A stretch of DNA of 64,000 nucleotides from Lichenostomus cassidix (GCA_008360975.2 CM039188.1:29353944-29417943), one strand, 5' to 3'; counted from the first letter of the stretch, positions 12,916 to 26,001 are shown. Translations and numbers: made by a program. The notes: a model not told the origin generated them from the letters alone.

Positions 12916-13140
12916 CCCAGGGCCGGCTGGCTCCGTGCGCAGCCTGCGCTGTCTCCGCGCTGCCGCTCCCCTCACCCGCAGCCCGGGCAGCCAGCGTGCC
13001 GCGAAAAAACGGGAAAAACCGGGAAAAAGCGAGCTCCACACCGACCTGCCTGCACCCCGGGCTGTGTTTGCCCATGCAGGAGCATCAGCCCATGCTGATT
13101 TTTCACGCAGGACTTAGAATCTCTGCTTTTGAAAACGTGG

Positions 13141-14165
13141 CTTGTGGCTTGCGGGTTTTCTTTTTTGTTGTTGTTGCTTTAATTGTCACTGACAATGTCT
13201 TTTAGATCTGTTATTGCCCACAACTTCACCGTTTTAGGGCAAGGAGGCTGAAATCTCCATCTAACCTATACATACTATCAAAGACGAGCCTGCCAAAATA
13301 ATTCTTCAAAAAGTTCAGACATTAAGTTGGTCACTGAATAGCTGTTCCAACCTGTGTAAAACAGCTGCTATCCACTGTGTGACTAAGAATAAAAAAATGT
13401 CTCCATCATACCGAAAAACAAATTTTAATACCCAAGCTATTAAAAATTAATAATGCCACCCTTTAACAACGATTAGAAATGTATGAGCAGGTTTTTACAG
13501 AAAGCATATTTGGACAAGAAGAACTGCCTCAGCAAGGAGGTAAAAAAGATCTCAGTCTGTACATCTCTGTGTGTATGGGAAAGGCACGTAGGATGTGGTT
13601 CCCAAGCCCAACAATTCCCTCTCACTCGCTGCGTTTGGTGAACCTGCAAGGGCAGCAATAACAATCCTGTACTACAGAGACTTCAAATCCTCTTCTATCT
13701 AGGTTCTCGTGCTGTGCTCTCATCACTGGGGTTTTGCACCTAGGAAGGGCTAATAGGTACTAATTATGATTATAGCAGCAGCTATTTTTGCTATACTTAG
13801 TGTGGTCCCATATGCTTAGGATTCTAGAAGACAAAGGGGACAAATTGAATGATTTTGGATGTGAAATTCATTTGCAGTGCTTTAATTCCTTAATCTAAGA
13901 CTAAAGCGTGCATTGGATATGCTGGCCTAAGAGTGAATATGCACTGAGCCTCCTGGGATTTTGTCTTACGTGAATCGGCCCCAAAAACTTCAGAAAACAG
14001 AAGAAACAAGATTTTTATTTTCACCCCCTCCCCCCCTTTCTTTTGGTTTTTCAGCACAGTAAAATAAAATTTTGCTTTATTTGCAAGTCTATTCTATAAA
14101 CATAGGAAACTGAAGGACATGCACAATGTTATTGCAGATTTGAAAAATGCACAGAATAATGAAGA
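13141..14165. other. Non-coding DNA downstream of the CpG island
   Basis: No gene recognised. A short GTT triplet run lies near 13164-13177. A pyrimidine tract at about 14021-14055 ends in TTTTTCAG, which resembles a 3' splice site, but no exon-like reading frame follows. Confidence 0.6.
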
Positions 14166-14229
14166 ATCAAATTCTCCTCTGAAATAATTCCACTGATTTC
14201 AGTGGAATTAGGCCAGTAGAGAATTTGAT
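14166..14229. mobile_element. Old palindromic (fold-back) repeat, copy A
   Basis: The outer arms ATCAAATTCTC (14166-14176) and GAGAATTTGAT (14219-14229) are exact inverted copies. Inside them TAATTCCACTGA and TCAGTGGAATTA form a second perfect inverted pair around two bases. The whole 64 bp can fold on itself. The same end and centre motifs recur at 20239, 26002, 30091, 42253 and 57982. This indicates a dispersed family of non-autonomous fold-back (MITE-like) elements of the kind common in archosaur and turtle genomes. The family name is not certain. Confidence 0.65.
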
Positions 14230-14579
14230 CCTTAACAAACTTATTGAAATTCTACTGAAGTTTCATGCTGGCACATATTCACAAACATCTAGGATGCCTT
14301 ACAAATGAAAAATTTATTGATTAGATTAAAATGCTCATATACTGTGCTTTCATTGTATATCTTTTCATAGGCTCTGTAAAGCATTCAGTATAAATTCTTG
14401 AAAATTTTTGAAAATTTCTAAAGACAAACAAACAAGAAAGTAATGTTGCTTCAAGCATAAAAAGAAATTAATTAAAAATCTAGAATTAATGTGACTAATT
14501 CCAAATTGAGGCGTACTTATAAAATATTTTGCCAGATTAAAACTAAGCTAAGGTTCCATACTTATGCACAGTTTCAATA

Positions 14580-14653
14580 TTTTTCTTTCTCTCTCTCTCT
14601 ATTTTTTCTTTTTTCTTTTTTTCTTTCTTTTCTTTCTTTTTTTTTATTTTTCT
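14580..14653. repeat. Polypyrimidine C/T microsatellite
   Basis: An almost pure T-rich pyrimidine tract of about 75 bp, with a CT run at the left and TTTCT or TTTTC units to the right. It ends in TTTTTCTGCAG, which fits a 3' splice-site consensus. The following sequence has an in-frame stop after about 20 codons and no recognisable exon, so I do not call a splice site. Confidence 0.9.
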
Positions 14654-17600
14654 GCAGGCTTGAGCATAATCTTACAATACCAATAAATGAAAAATATGTG
14701 TTGAGGGAATCAATATACTGATTGTACGACTTTTTTTTTTAAGAGAGTTCATCTTGTGATAGCAGATTAATTTGTGTTTTACTTAACATAAAATTTTCTT
14801 CACCCTTAATTCAGAAGTAAATTGCTCTTTTAAGACTTCAGATTTTGTTTTTAAACAATTAACAGAGAAAAATGAACTTCAAAACTGTTCAATTAATTTA
14901 ACAGCAATAGCCTTTTGAGGTGTACATACAACCATTTGCCCCATTCAAGCAATAAAATTAACACTAAGTGTACAGTGTGGAATAGATTTTAGTATATATA
15001 TCTCAACCGAGGGACATACCATCCCCACTGCAGCAGGGAAGCATTCCCACTTCCAAAGACTAACTAAATCCCAGGAATATTCAGGTTTCCTCAAAAGCCT
15101 CTGTTACTGAGCAATAATTTAAATTACAAGTAGCTATTAAAAAATAGCAAATTAAATATGGAGAATCCTCCACTCATGCAGAAGGGGAAGAGATTTTTAA
15201 AGTTTCCTTTCCTAAAACACATTTTGTTTTTTATTTACCTCCCACTTGTCCTAATAGTGTTATAGGAATATATGCATCACAGCTACTTAGAAGTTCGACA
15301 GTAAGAGCACAAATGTCAAGTAAAGGACATTATTCAGCACGAAACATCTGCACCAAGTTGTGGAATCATGGTAATACTATAAGGAGTAAGCTGAGCAAAA
15401 ATTCCTGTGTCTAATATTGTTACACAATTTTATGTGATAAATAGCCAGAACAAATGCTCATCAGAATTATGTTTTTGTTCTATCTTATTCTGCAAAACTA
15501 ATTTGTGAATGACCCCAAAGATAGATGAATTGTTAATTTGCAGATGTCTCTCCACTTTCCTCTCTGTCTCTGGCTGTTTCAGGAGATTACGCATTTACTG
15601 ACTCTATGTGAATGTATAAAATATCTCTCTCTTAGGCATTTCTCAATCACTCATCGTACCATGTTTAAGTGCTAAATATATGTATTAGGCACACTCATGC
15701 CCACCCACAAATGCCAGATACATATACATATCTGCTAGCTAGACATTCAATTAAATATGTATTGTAAAAGGCATAAGTGATTTCAAAGATTTGAAGACAA
15801 CCGTGATGACAGTATATATTACTGTTAAATTCACCAAGGCACATCTGCAAAACAGACTAGGGACTTATCTGTAAATCTTCTCTAGGAAGCTGAAGGTAAA
15901 CATTATTTGTTTGCCAGAACAGTGTGGAAAAAAATATTTATGATTTCGAGAAACAGTTAGTGAAACCTTTGCTAAGGGAGTAGCAGTACATTTGCTTTTT
16001 AAATGAATTCATCTCAAGTAATCAGGATTTAGTTAAATGGACTAATGCCACTGAACGTTTCAGTCTGTCATTTGGGGTGTGAACACTGGCACTCAGAGGA
16101 TACCTTTTAAGCACAATACATTTATGAACTCATTTCTTTTTCCCTGAGGATTAAAAAAATAATTTTTATGCACAGTATCAGTGGCCTTCTTTAATAATTT
16201 CCTCACTGCCGCAGCTCACCTTTAGAAAAGATGGAGAGTTTAACCACATATGATAAAATTTTTAGCCCTGGGGGGTTTATTATAGCAATATTCCTTTTCA
16301 ATGCACTGTCCACCATAACAGGTCTTAACATTTCCTCACTGGGCAGACAAGCAGAGAAGCACAAAAATGAAACAAGCTATGTTTAGCAGACTTTTTACAT
16401 ACCATAATCTCTTTACCATGGTCAGGCAAGGCTGGAATTTTCAAGATGATCTCTTATGGCACAAATCCACTGCAGGACAGAGCTGATTTACAGCTTAGCA
16501 CCATTCTCCACTCTTCACTGAGAGTAAGTTAAATGACCCAAGAATAACATTAATATGTACTATAACTAGATAGAATGGTGGTCTAAAGGGTGGTCTAAGG
16601 CATTATCTTTCACCCAAGGAAACTCAAGCTCATATATTGCCCAGAAATACTAATAAGGGTCAAGTATCATTACTATTTTAAGAGGTTGACAATGCAGTGA
16701 GTTATGGGGTATGATAGCGAAGCAGGGCTCTTCTCCTGCCTTCTATCAGCCCTCTTGTCTCCCCTCTGTAATGTTTTGAACAAATCTTGGCTAAATTCAG
16801 ACTCATTATATTCCATGCTCTTTCATGGCTAACCTGGTTTAAAAATACCTGCTGACAATTTTTTTTTGGTTTGGTTGGGCCAATGTGTTTAATATCAGCT
16901 GAGTCCCACAGCAAACTTTTTCTTCCTTTTCTCCCTTTCAGTAGGTAAGTCATTTAGAATTAAAAAGAACCCTACAAAACTAACGTGGAAGAAACTGAAG
17001 TGCAATTTTAAAATCAGGTTAGGAGGGGCACTAAAATATTTCCCCAGGAACAAGAAAGGTCTGACAAAACAGTAAATAGAAAAGTAAGACGTTGAAATTA
17101 TTTTAAGACAGATGCCTTTTTAAACTGTGTTAAGAACACCTATCACGGAGCCTGATTCCAGCAGTTCCTCACACAGGAGGCATTTTATCTTCACAACATC
17201 TGGCACTGTCAAGGAGGTACAGTTGTAGACCTTACCAGATGCAGACACTCCATACATAAAAGTACACTAACAAATCATACCATTAATAGCAGCACAACAC
17301 AAGTGTTTCTTATACATCCATGAAGAGAACTATTCCATGGTTATGGGAAAGCTTAAAGAAAAAAAAAAAGCCACAAACCCCCCCCCCAACAACCCCTAAC
17401 AGAAATTTCTTGCAATTCCTAAAACATAAAAATAACTCTGGGAGTTTTATTTTCAGCTTTTTTTTTTATAGATGACTGACAAGAAGGCTTTTTTCTTCAG
17501 GGTGAAAAACTCCTTGTCCCATAAATCTGTGTGGTTGACATATCTAGGTAAATTTGTATCCTTGCTCAAAGGGATCACTGGTTTTATTCTCTATGGATTT

Positions 17601-18847
17601 TTCACTCACTCTGTTGTGGAAAGTGAGTTGAGGCAGAGAAAAAATTGCTTGATATTTGAAGGAAGGTTTACATTATTTTATATCATCCACACTGCTCTGT
17701 TGTCACTTGGTTTCTTTTATGAACTGTTTAAAACATGATACTATACTACATAAACCTTGCCCATTTTTGAATATGCAGTTTGTTCCACACCCTGAAGGTC
17801 TTGAGCTCAATATTCCTCTCACATCCTCACCTGTTAGTTAGACATAACTGCATTAAACCCAAAATAAAACATGAAGTCATTTAGAAGTTCTATATGATAT
17901 TTATATAAAACACATGGTATGTTTCCTACTTTAATATTTTGTTTATTTATTTATTTTCCAATCAAGGTGTCTCTGATAGTCTCTAATATAAATGAGCAGT
18001 ACTCTGTGTTTCAAGTGAGATGCCCTTGAAAGTAAATCTGAACATCAGTGGCATTAAGGTAATTGCCAAAACCCAAGGATTTAGTTTGCATTTATGTCAC
18101 TTGATCCTTCCCCTTCATATTTCACCATCAGTAATCAATAACCCATAGGACTCCTCAGCACAATGAACAGGACTTACAAGAGAGGCAGAATTTCTTTTTC
18201 TGATTTGTTTTTCCTCTTGCAAATAGGATCCCCACCTTTTTATTAAATGGCTAAGTAAAATAAATAGGTCTCAGCAAAATAATCTTTTAAGATCAAAGTG
18301 CGGCTGATGTTTTGTACAATATTATCATAACAAAACACACTGCAAGCTGCAGTCCCAAGGAATTATTTTAGTACATATCTTGCCACTCCTCTCAAAGCTG
18401 GAGCCATAACATGTTGTCAGGACCGTGTTTTCTATTTCTGCAACATGCTTTAAAATTTAATTTTCTCCCAACCGCGTGCTGCTCCTTGGAGCTGCAGTGA
18501 TTTTCAGTGCCTGTGCTGTGTTATGACAGCGGTGACGGTGGCAGTGCACGCTTGGCGGAGGGATTAGATATGGGTCAAATGCTTAACCATCTGGATTTGC
18601 CATGAGCTAAACCTTATTTTTGATACCTCTCTTTAGCCTAAATGGAAAGCGATTCCTCCTTCTCCCTCCCCAAACTTTTGCTGCTCCTCTGCGGGCTGGC
18701 GTGGCCGCGGAGCCGCACTTCTCCTACCACCCTGTGGCAATCGCATGCCATGACACACCGTGTCAGCTCAGCCCGGTGGCAGCGAGCTGCAGCCATCCAC
18801 ACAGCTGGTTGTCCTCTGCTGATTAATTCTGGGCACAATTAACCTTT
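14654..18847. other. Unique A+T-rich non-coding DNA
   Basis: About 4.2 kb with no gene. All frames are cut by dense stops, and the longest frame is under 90 codons. A C8 run lies near 17380, and TTTA tetranucleotides near 17941-17957. A small G+C-rich patch with a few CpG occurs at 18.47-18.72 kb but is too weak to call an island. Confidence 0.65.
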
Positions 18848-18877
18848 CCCCCCCCCCTTTTTTTTTTTTTCCCCCAG
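18848..18877. repeat. C10-T13-C5 pyrimidine block ending in AG
   Basis: Ten C, thirteen T, five C and then AG give an unbroken 28-base pyrimidine tract. It could serve as a very strong polypyrimidine tract for a 3' splice site, and it is also a polypurine-polypyrimidine stretch. The minus-strand reading has a G10 run. No exon is recognised downstream, although an open frame of 104 codons begins at 18996. Confidence 0.85.
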
Positions 18878-20238
18878 TGCAAATAATACATGCGTAGGTG
18901 CAGAGTGACAAGATGAGAGCAAATCTGTAGAAGAGATTACTCCTGCTAAACTCTTTTTGGCTGTGTAACTCAAACTGTGTTAAAATAACTCTTAAATGCT
19001 GGAAGGGATAGACTCTGGTTTTGTGCCCGAGCTATTCGTGTGTTATAGAGACAGAAGATCAGAAAGAAAATATCTGGGCAGTACTTTAGACGTGTCTATT
19101 TGCTTACTTAACATATCAGGAGATGATGAATACAAGGAGTTATCTCGATCAAAAAGGGAAAGGTTAATACAATTAAAATTTTCTCACTGCATGCACATTT
19201 CACAAATTCTCTGCATTTTATATGTAGCAGATGGTGTTCAAACAAATCAAGAAGCTGAAGCTAAAAAAACCACCCTGATGGAGAAACTCATATATTTCTT
19301 CAAACGATAAGATGAACTGCAGATGTTTGTTGAAGAGTACTGCTGACGCAGGCGACCTAAGAACCAAGGCTTAAAAAGAAGAGTCCAGTTGTGTTCAGCA
19401 CTGGCCAACCACGCTAGCTGTCACTGCATGATTTATGAAGCTTGCTTGCTAGATTTTATGTCGACAGAGAAATGGCGATTAAAAAAAGGCCTGACCAGTT
19501 ATCTATGCTAACAGGGAACGTGGCAAAACTCTAGCTGAGGCATAGCTTACAGCCCTCTTGCAAGTTTAGCTTTTCTGGGCAGACAGAGATATTTAAGCAG
19601 CATAACTCACTTCCATCAATCTTTCAGAGTTTTGACCAACGTGCTTTCATGCTTCTGCATTTTGTCCACATGGTTCTTGGTAGTGCTGCTAAAATACTGT
19701 GCTTATCTGACACCTGCAGTCAAATTAATCCCAAGTTAAGCCTGACAAAGTCACTAAAAGGAAAACAGTTGTCTGTTTGAGAACTTGGGAATCAGGCACA
19801 AAACCAGCTGCTGGGTACGTGCTGAAAAATCATTAGCTAGCACTTAAAAATTAATTTCAAGATTATGCTTGATAATGTTTACAGAACCTACAATTAAGTC
19901 GGTGTTTTACTGGGGGAAAGTCGCACCCTTATGTGTCAGTGTTTCCACACAGAAAATCATATATTCTTAGGACTTGTTGCAACTTGGCTGTAAATATTTA
20001 CTTTAGACAGCAGTTTAGTAGTACACAAGGTTGCAGCCCAAAAGCAAATATTTCATACCAAGTTTCAAATATATGGATCTTCCCATTTGTAAATGATTCA
20101 GGCAGCCTTTCCCCTCCCTTAGAACTGCTAACTCAATCTATAAACATAAATATAGCATTTCAGAGGAGAAAGGATACAAATCACACATCAGTACAGTAGT
20201 CCTCAGGGAGTTTATTATGGGGTAATTGGACCAAACAA
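18878..20238. other. Unique non-coding DNA
   Basis: No gene recognised. A 104-codon plus-strand open frame (18996-19310) has a mixed, fairly charged composition but no domain or motif that I can identify. There is no Kozak context or splice evidence that would make it a gene call. Confidence 0.55.
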
Positions 20239-20318
20239 GGGCCAACTTCTGGCCTGATTTACAGTCTCAACAAATCTATTGACATCAGCAGAGGTCTAAG
20301 ACAAGGAAGAATTTGGCT
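20239..20318. mobile_element. Old palindromic repeat, copy B
   Basis: The left end GGGCCAACTTCT is an imperfect inverted match to the right end AGAATTTGGCT. The centre (about 20275-20292) matches the CCATTGAnTTCAGTGG-type core seen in other copies, although it is decayed. It spans about 80 bp and is clearly older or more mutated than copies A and E. Assignment to the family rests on the order of left end, centre and right end. Confidence 0.5.
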
Positions 20319-23197
20319 TAGAGGGGTGGGAAAAGCTTTTAAATTATCCCAGCTTAGCCTCCCTGGGCTAACTTCTGCTCTGAAGGGGCACCATTATAAA
20401 TGTGACTTGCAAGCCACTCGACTTGCTGGCTCTGCATGGGTGTAACTCAGAGCAAGGCTTTGCCTCCTCAGCAATGCTTACTCATCAATCCTGAATTTGG
20501 CTCCTCCAAACAATTATAACCCTCTGCAGATATTGAGTAACATCACTGAGCATGTGTGGTTTTCTTATATAATTCCTTAGGCTGGTTGCAAAGCAGGGCT
20601 CCAGGCTAGAGGCCAAGTCACACAGGGCATGAGCAGCTTCAGAAATAACCACCATTCAGGTTTGTTTACTGCAAGGAGCTCTAGAAGAAAACCATCAAAT
20701 TAAGGAAAACAAAGTAAGTAACCAGCTTGTATTAGTGTAGTTTTGCTATTTCACTCAGCTACAGCTGAAACTGGAAGTGACCCAGAGTAGCTGTTTCATT
20801 GGCCATGGCAAATTGCTTGGAGATTTCAATGCATGTGACCATGTAATTATATCATACATATCTTTTAAATCACTGCTTTTGTGGTCCCAGAATGGTTACC
20901 AGAGACTAAAGGGCAGCAGTGTCTTCATCTCAGGGTTGATATGAGGTAAAAAGGGCCATGAGGTCTCTATTTCAAATTAGCATGTGGGTCAATGTCTCTG
21001 AACTTCCAGTTAGAATTTTTGCTCATTTATTTTTATGCCTTAGTTGGCCATGGTATTTCTTCCAGTAGCTGTTCCTCTTCTGTGATTTTCACTGAATTTG
21101 CTGTGGAAACAAACACTGGCAGTTGAGTTTGAGTCAGGTTGTGGTTCTGCCAGCCACGGAGTTTATGAATGTAGCTAATGACTCAGTTTTCTGCAGTTCT
21201 GGAGCAATGTGCAATCAGAAATAAAAGAGATGTTTACAGCGTAGTTATGGTTATTGTCAAACACAGGAAATATTTGCAAACGTGTTAAAATCTCAAGGAG
21301 GGTGCCTGGATCTACCCTATAGATGGGCTATTTCTGTCTCTCTGTAATAACTACTCAAGGAGACAGGTTTGTACTTATCTTCTTTGGATGCTGTGGGAAC
21401 CATTGGGTGCTGGACTGGCTGGAGAGAATTAAATCTGGTGTGCAATGGGACTATCCTATGTGCTTTTTAACAGCTTTTATATCCAGTTATATGCTCAAAT
21501 TCATTCAGAAAGATGCTGGGTAGGAGAGGATTGGAATCTGCCATGTGCACCTATGCTGTTCCCTACCTGGGGATTTTCTTTTGCTTTAGTATATCCACTT
21601 GGGAATATCTCTTGTGCCTCATCCTCCACCACCTCAGGGCAGAAGATTCCTTTTAGTTTTCTGTTTGCATAGCATGTCAGAAAATGGGATACTGGTCCAG
21701 TTAGAAGAAGAGCCCCCAGTTTTCCTGAGGGTATGAATGATGTTATTGCTGGGGGACACAGTAAAAGCATACAGGTATGAAACTCACTTTTGGGGAAAGC
21801 AAAACATGCAAAAGTGACTTAGATACAACTGCAGCTTCCACTACACTCTCCCCTCTCCTGCTTTCTTTGCTGGAGGATGTTTTGTCAAGTTGCTTTTCTG
21901 CCTGAGACAGTGTGAGCACTTGTCTTCCACCTACTTCTGTGGGACATGCACGAGGTAAAGTCTGACTTTACAAGCTTTACCATCCCTGGTAATGTAATTT
22001 CTTTGATAAGGCACAGTATTAGATACCTTTCTGCATTTCACATGTCGTTAGAACTTTGATCATGAAAAGTCATAAATATAAATAAAGTATTATACTATCC
22101 CAGCAAGCTGCAAAAGCATCTGTTTAGTCCCTGAAAGTGCTCACATAACAAACAGTGCTGTGAAATCATTGTTGGCAATGCCTGTGTTATTCTTGCTCCT
22201 GATAAATGCACTATTGAAATAAACCAGCTCTCCCGGCATTAATGATCATTTGATTTAAGAAAACTTTCTAGTTAACATTTTGTAACAATGTAATAAGTAA
22301 CTTTCAATTAAATTTTTCTATATGTGGGGAAAATGTGTAATGAATAAATCAGTAAAGGCTACATAATGGAAGCCTATTAGCAGGGTGAATATATTCTTGT
22401 AACTCAAATTTCTATACCACTTTAGTATTATCTTCTATCAGAAGAGAAGGTACAATTACCAATTTTATCTTATCTTAGACTTATTATTAAAGAGTAGTAA
22501 AGGAAACTTCATTCCAGAAGCTATAATGTGATTTTTGATTAATGGTGGGATTTTTATGTGACAAGAATATTTCTCCTAGGCAAAGTAGGCACTTGTATCT
22601 TTGCCTGAACTGACTTGTTTCTGGCAGGCTTTTCACTGACAGAAAGTTTTGCATCTCTACAGATACATGTATTTTTCTGTATGTATAGCAGATTTAGGTG
22701 TACAGGATCTAAAGCAATCTAAATTTAATCTATACCACATGAAAGGACTTAAGCCTTTACTTCACCTTTTAATCCATTTAACAAGACTCACTAAGCAATA
22801 AACACCTTCCACTTTATCTTATGAAATGTCAAAGCTGTAAAGTGAAAGGTTACAAATATGAGCAAAATTAATCATCACTTGAAGTGCTGCAAGTAGGTCT
22901 CACACTTGTAGGTAGATGCAATAGTTATTGTTACTGAAAGCTACAAGTAAATAATAATGGCCAATGGGATGTCCAAGAAATTATTTGAAATACATGGAAA
23001 AGGGTATCCATTCAAGGTCTGCCACTACTTTACTACTTTCAACCAGATTTGTTTTTCCTAAATTTTCCTTAATTCCAGATAGCATAAAGGTTACTTTGAT
23101 TTCCCTTTCAATATATTTTTCTCTGCCTGCCCATCTTTCATATAAATACATGTAAATGAATTTATATACATGCATAGATATATGTGCTTATATCAAT
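20319..23197. other. Unique A+T-rich non-coding DNA
   Basis: No gene, RNA gene or clear repeat. From 22.0 to 23.2 kb it is strongly A+T-rich. Open frames reach at most 89 codons. Confidence 0.65.
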
Positions 23198-23385
23198 TGT
23201 CCTGATTTTGGCTGAGATAAAGTTAATTTTCTTGCTAGTAGCCACTATAGGGCTGTGTTTGTATTTAGTATGAGAATAATGTTGATAACACACTGATATT
23301 TCATTGCTGTGTAGGGGTTATACCAAGTTATTTTCTCCTCCAGCCTGCTGTTTGGTGCTCAGTTGCTGGGTGGGGTTAAACCGCA
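23198..23385 (+). mobile_element. Internally deleted solo LTR, songbird ERVL-type
   Basis: The element starts TGTCCTGATTTTGGCTGAG and ends GGGGTTAAACCGCA, so it has the TG...CA ends of a retroviral LTR. The 5-bp sequence TCAAT flanks it on both sides (23193-23197 and 23386-23390), as expected for a target-site duplication of ERVL-type elements. The 5' text, including a GTATGAGAATAATGTTGATA block, is the style of abundant songbird LTRs that are several hundred bp long. Here the middle is missing: the sequence passes from the U3-like start directly to the U5-like end near 23340. No gag, pol or env sequence is attached, so it is a solo LTR left by recombination and later deleted inside. It is non-coding. 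Exact subfamily not assigned. Confidence 0.75.
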
Positions 23386-26001
23386 TCAATATATAAATAT
23401 ACCCACCTATATATATTTAATCATGCATATGGACAGGTATTTGGATGATAACCTCAGGCTGGCTCATTTCTGACCACTACTCCAATAAACTGTCACTGAC
23501 TGGCATATTCTTCTTTGCTATCCAATTTTTTAGTCTCTATTGCCAATATAAATTTCATAGGTCATTGAAAATGCATAGTGTCCTGATGCATGGTGCTGCT
23601 GTATTGAATAGACGGTTTGCTTCAAATTCTGCAAAATTCAGTGGGTATATTCCATGGAAAACAAGTGTTTGTGTCAGATGGGGCACAAATGCAAGTCGTG
23701 GAATTCATTAAATTGTTCAAAATGGGTGTTATTGATCACTTCAAACACCAATGGGATGAATGGAGTGGTACTTCTAAACAGTTTTAACATCCTGTTTTTT
23801 CCCCCTCCCTTGAAAACAAAGAGGGAATCAGACTCATGTTCACACTCTTCATTCAATAAAATGCTGGAAGAGTCACAAACCTTAAGCTTGTGCAACCAAA
23901 TATCTGTTTCTGCCAAGCTGTATGGAAGCAATATCTTTTCAGGTTGTACCCAAATTGGTTAAGTGAACATGGCCAGCAGCGTTTCAACATCTGTGCTGCT
24001 GCACATAAACCCGGCGGTGATTCACTGGCCGCTCCTGCTGCATTCTCCACGGTATCTGTAAATATGCACAACATATGAAACACCTCTGTAAAGACTCTTC
24101 CAGCCTGGAGACCTTCTTCTGCCACAAGAAAAGCCTGCTGTTGATTCAGGCACAAATGGGCCACCGGCATATTTTCCAGGCCAACCACAGGACTTACGAA
24201 CTCCAGTCAAGTTTCCAGCAACACTGTGAGGCCAGTGGAGATTTTATCCATCCCTTTCAAAAGTAGAAGGAAGAAATGGGCCTTTCAATTAACCTCACAT
24301 TAGTACAAGAAAGATGATGGCATAATTTTAAATGTGTGTTATCTTGCATGAAATATAATGCCTGCGCAGAATAACTTCCAGCTTCCCCTGCTGCTAATCT
24401 CTGAACAAATACAAACAAAAAACAGTAGCAGGTCAGAGCCCCAGTAATTTATTCATTTCCCTTCCACTGAAATATTTTACAGTCCTTCATTTATTTTCAA
24501 TTTTTTGTTCTAAAACAGAAATCCCCTTGAGATCTGGCATCTTGTTTGCAAGAGCGTCTGCAGGGAAAATAAAGCTGATGGCAGAAGCGAGAACAAAAAG
24601 GCTAAAATGAAAGGGAATATGACATCTTCAGTTGTTGTATAGATGTCTGCAAACAGATTTAATGAGATGCACTCGTTTTTACTCTAAAACCTCACAAATG
24701 GTTTTTCATCACACAGTATTTGCTCCTGAATCCCTGTTGTTTTGGCCCCTGTTATTCCCCACAGTGCATTCTGCCCTTTGGTTTGTGCCTCAGCCCCACC
24801 CCAGCCTGGTGTCTCTGCCCTGCTCATGATCCAAGCTGATGAACTGTGATTCTGAGCAATACCCAGGCAAGATAGGTATCCCCTCAGTTACAGGCATAAA
24901 TTACACAGAGGGCAGGCACAGATCACCTTTTCTCGTCTCAGGGTTTCATGGGGGAAGGGGAGCAATGATTATGATCTTTTAATTAACACTGCGTTTAACA
25001 TAGTGTGGAACAAAGGTGTTTGTTCTGGGGTTGACAAAACAGGCTCAGAATCAAACCTAGTTAATAGAATTTTGGACTTGGAGTTTGAGAGGAAGGCACA
25101 TCCAGTGGGGTCATATTGCCCAAAGTCCCTGCATGGGGAATTGCAAAACAAAGAAAGGGGTTTAGACACTAGTAAAAAATGCTACTGAGCTTCACTGCTC
25201 ATCTGGCAGCTCAGGAATCAGACCCTCCTTGGCCACCTGCAATTTCACAGAAAGTCTTTTCCAAATGAATCATCTTCAAAAAAAAAGGGGAACCCACAAC
25301 CACTTGCATCTTTTCAATATCTTCTCATACTGCTCTTACCTTCACGAATGTTCAATTTTTCAACAAACTGTGGAATAGATACGAATCCTGGGGTTCCTTA
25401 TGCTCTGTTTTGAAGCATTGTTAGTGTGAATTGATGAATTTGATAATGATTGGCCTGGTCCAGCCAGATTATTCAAAGTCATTTCACTGAATTAAAACGT
25501 GAAACAGTTCCCCTTATATTGAGTAAAATGCAGATTGTGGGGACATTCCTCACACAAATGAGGGTTATTATTTGTAAAATCTCTGCTTTGGAAATGATGT
25601 CTATGCTTTTCTTCTCTTTCTTTCCACCCTTGTCTCCACACAGCCCCAATTCCACCAGGACTTCTGTTTGGGCTTCCTATCACATCAAGTGCTGTGCCCA
25701 CACACAGATTTCACAAGTGCAAAAATCTGTGCAGGATTTGGGGCTTTCCATGCTACCTGGGCAAAACCAGTGTCCAGTTAAAAAAAATGAAAATGCCTTT
25801 AATGAGGTTGGAAAATAAAAGCTGAAGTGGTCTGCAGTGCCTTGGTTCAGAGCTGTACCACTTCCCTGAGTGCACAGGACCTCACACACCTGTGGGGCCA
25901 CAGAAAAACCTACAACAGCCAAAAGTAATAACATGAGATTTCAGAATAAACTGCAAAGGCACATGTGAGGACAAACCATAAGGCCTGTGAACTATTACAC
26001 T
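23386..26001. other. Unique non-coding DNA
   Basis: No gene recognised. Short TA-rich runs follow the LTR (23389-23420). Several overlapping open frames of 60-122 codons between 23.4 and 25.9 kb have no recognisable domain. Confidence 0.6.

Larger units (their letters stand above)
12640..13140. promoter_or_regulatory. CpG island, candidate unannotated promoter or enhancer
   Basis: In a background almost without CpG, this half kilobase has more than 30 CpG dinucleotides. They are densest from 12778 to 13060, where G+C is about 70% by eye and CpG is near its expected frequency. The core holds a G-quadruplex motif (12781-12803) and a GCTGTS hexanucleotide array (12880-12915). On the right are three G-A-rich repeats of the form CGGGAAAAA (about 13009-13030). 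CpG islands in vertebrate genomes stay CpG-rich because they are unmethylated in the germ line, and they usually mark promoters. I see no TATA box, known first exon or convincing long reading frame. An open frame starting at 12851 looks like a signal peptide only because the hexanucleotide array encodes Leu-Ser or Val-Ala repeats. It may be the promoter of a long non-coding RNA, a distal promoter of a neighbouring gene, or an orphan island acting as an enhancer. Confidence 0.75.

Noticed and set aside
12851..13117. Open frame with a signal-peptide-like start in the CpG island
   Set aside because: The hydrophobic Leu-Ser/Val-Ala pattern is made by the GCTGTS repeat and occurs in several frames.
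14580..14660. 3' splice site after the polypyrimidine tract
   Set aside because: The acceptor-like TTTTTCTGCAG is a by-product of a microsatellite; a stop follows soon and no exon is recognisable.
18470..18800. Third CpG island
   Set aside because: Only a modest number of CpG, G+C not high enough, and interrupted by ordinary A+T-rich sequence.
18848..18877. 3' splice site after C10-T13-C5
   Set aside because: Good pyrimidine tract and AG, but no branch-point or exon support downstream.
19320..19560. Possible small RNA gene or short exon
   Set aside because: No promoter boxes, stable fold or reading frame that stands out from the surroundings.
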